From: Didymodactylos carnosus
Lineage: Eukaryota > Rotifera > Eurotatoria > Philodinida > Philodinidae
Reading direction: 5' to 3'
Assembly (NCBI GenBank): GCA_905250885.1
Contig: CAJNOQ010003222.1
Span: 1 to 20,963, forward strand
Length of the DNA: 20,963 nt
Positions 19,631 through 20,963 of this stretch are shown here, piece by piece; the stretch's first letter is position 1; every line of letters begins with the position of its first letter. The position numbers and the translations under genes were made by a program. The notes under the pieces were generated by a model that was given only the letters and a program-made list of their open reading frames with translations, was not told where the DNA came from and did not search any database.

Positions 19631-20963
19631 TCATTGTATGCTCGACATTCTCAACGTTTCATCAAAAAGACAGATACTCGAATGAAAAGAAGTAAGAATT
19701 GTCAATAGCATTGTAAATACTTGTATTAACGTCCATCTATATGCGTTAAACCGTTCAATTTGTAATATATCTAGTTCTGTTCTCTTTGTCAACAATAAAT
19801 GTAACCCCATAGCTATACAACACAATACGTCTTTAATAATCTGATTATAGAAATTTGTAAAAAAGATATTTACACAAGCTCAACGTTATCAATACTGTAA
19901 TCAACTCAAAACTCCCTTTGTTTTTCATCCATTCTCTTGATTCTGATCATCGTCTACATCGTTATGTATTTTTTAGAAATGTTGACTGTCGGAGAGTTTG
20001 ATACATGGATAGAAAACGATTTGTCAAATCAGTTTTTTGATTAAATTTTCACTATATTTATGACAAGTGATTTTGAGTAAAATGGCAGCAATATACTAAA
20101 TATAGCATAAGAAAATATATCAATTATTCTTATTAATATTAGTGCATGATCAAACACGTCAACATGGTCAATTGTGACAAATTTTAGTCTCATTGTACAA
20201 CAAAATGATACGACAACAATAATAACCGTTATGCATCGTAATGCTAATCCAGTTATTTGTGAAACATAAATTTTAGTATGATTACAAGTAGAATAGTATT
20301 ATTTGACTAAAAACATATAACAGTAATGTTATACATCCGAATACAAGACCACAACTCACTTTTATACAATTCATTATGTAGACTAGAGAATGAGAGAAGA
20401 ACGATAAGATGAATGTGATGAATAAAATCTATGTCTATCACTGAATCTTAACGCTGATTTTTTAAGTTTATGACAAACATTCTGAAACATACTATAGAAC
20501 ACTGTGAATGATATTAAATGATATTCAATTATTTGCATATACAAATAAATACCAATTTTTTCTTCTAAATCTTGAATAAATGCAGTAACTTGTACAATAT
20601 TCGACTAAATCGGCAAAGATTTTCAAGATATGTTCAAGTTTATGCATTACTGATATCGACATCATTCGTTGATTATAATTGAAGTGTACAGAATGACCTC
20701 TTAATTGTATAATCAGGTATTGTCAACGATATTGCTGACAAGGCTATGGCTCTTACTAACGTCGTTTTCATCATATTACAAATTGATAATTCGAGCGTTG
20801 CGTAACTGTAGTGAATATTTCAATAACGGTACCCTCTTTTTTTGACCTTGTTACTAAATGTGGAACACACATCCGATCGAGTTCAAATTTATATCAGAAA
20901 TACAACAGCGAAAAAGGAAATCGATCTATTTTTGCTCAGAATTTTGTGACATGATGTTCTATG
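19631..20963 (-). pseudogene. Decayed otopetrin-like proton channel, C-terminal half, runs off the right edge
   Basis: Minus-strand fragments occur in otopetrin order. Piece 20604-20383 holds IGIYLYMQIIEYHLISFTVF then YSMFQN, matching the LYPF-IEYSLI...MWKN segment. Piece 20374-20282 has CGLVFGCITLLLYVFSQIIL, like the C..GLF.G helix. Piece 20298-20041 has two hydrophobic helices and IRIIDIFSYAIFSIL, like the D..L......G.F.Y.IF.I helix. Piece 20042-19845 has YQTLRQSTFLKN (Q-T-L-Q-x-x-F helix) and, in the same frame after stops TAA and TGA, FELITVLITLSLCKYLFY. Piece 19879-19631 ends FHSSICLFDE, like the terminal FHS..CLFE box. A weaker piece, 20893-20771, contains FELDRMCVPHLVTR, possibly the RFGLMHLVATN region. 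Otopetrins are multi-pass plasma-membrane proton channels. At least three frame changes not explained by GT-AG introns, plus two in-frame stops, indicate a pseudogene. Confidence 0.6.

Overview
This is a eukaryotic, most likely metazoan, window. It has split genes with mostly short GT-AG introns (54-235 bp, plus two longer ones), AT-rich intergenic DNA, animal-type protein families and several non-autonomous DNA transposons. A bdelloid rotifer or similar small invertebrate is my best guess: the short introns, the splice acceptors sitting just upstream of start codons (as with spliced-leader trans-splicing) and the many small inverted-repeat elements all fit. The species is not provable from sequence alone.

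Left third (1-5.3 kb): a compact run of plus-strand housekeeping genes. RPL21 (five exons, 163 aa), LSM7 (two exons, 102 aa) and MRPL16 (four exons, 246 aa) lie only about 280-410 bp apart from stop to start. Each has a polypyrimidine-AG acceptor 0-26 nt before its ATG. All three serve RNA or protein synthesis (cytosolic ribosome, mRNA decay/splicing, mitochondrial ribosome). A possible relic of a mitochondrial Met-tRNA formyltransferase lies at the extreme left edge. Intron 1 of MRPL16 holds a complete 603-bp foldback element with 281-bp arms.

Middle (5.3-9.5 kb): a transposon graveyard. It contains a 1286-bp hAT-type element with a perfect 8-bp target duplication, a 448-bp relative with the same kind of ends, smaller inverted repeats, and a roughly 560-bp element that appears to interrupt an exon-like reading frame.

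9.5-11.25 kb, minus strand: an intact two-exon rhodopsin-class GPCR (443 aa), neuropeptide-receptor-like, with unusual residues in TM1 and TM2.

Right half (11.3-21 kb): very AT-rich and nearly gene-free. It holds microsatellites, a 324-bp hAT-like MITE with a perfect 8-bp duplication, a diverged inverted-repeat pair and a perfect 18-bp hairpin. At the right edge is a minus-strand decayed gene whose fragments, read in order across three frames, match the C-terminal half of an otopetrin proton channel. It has in-frame stops and several frame changes and escapes simple ORF calling.
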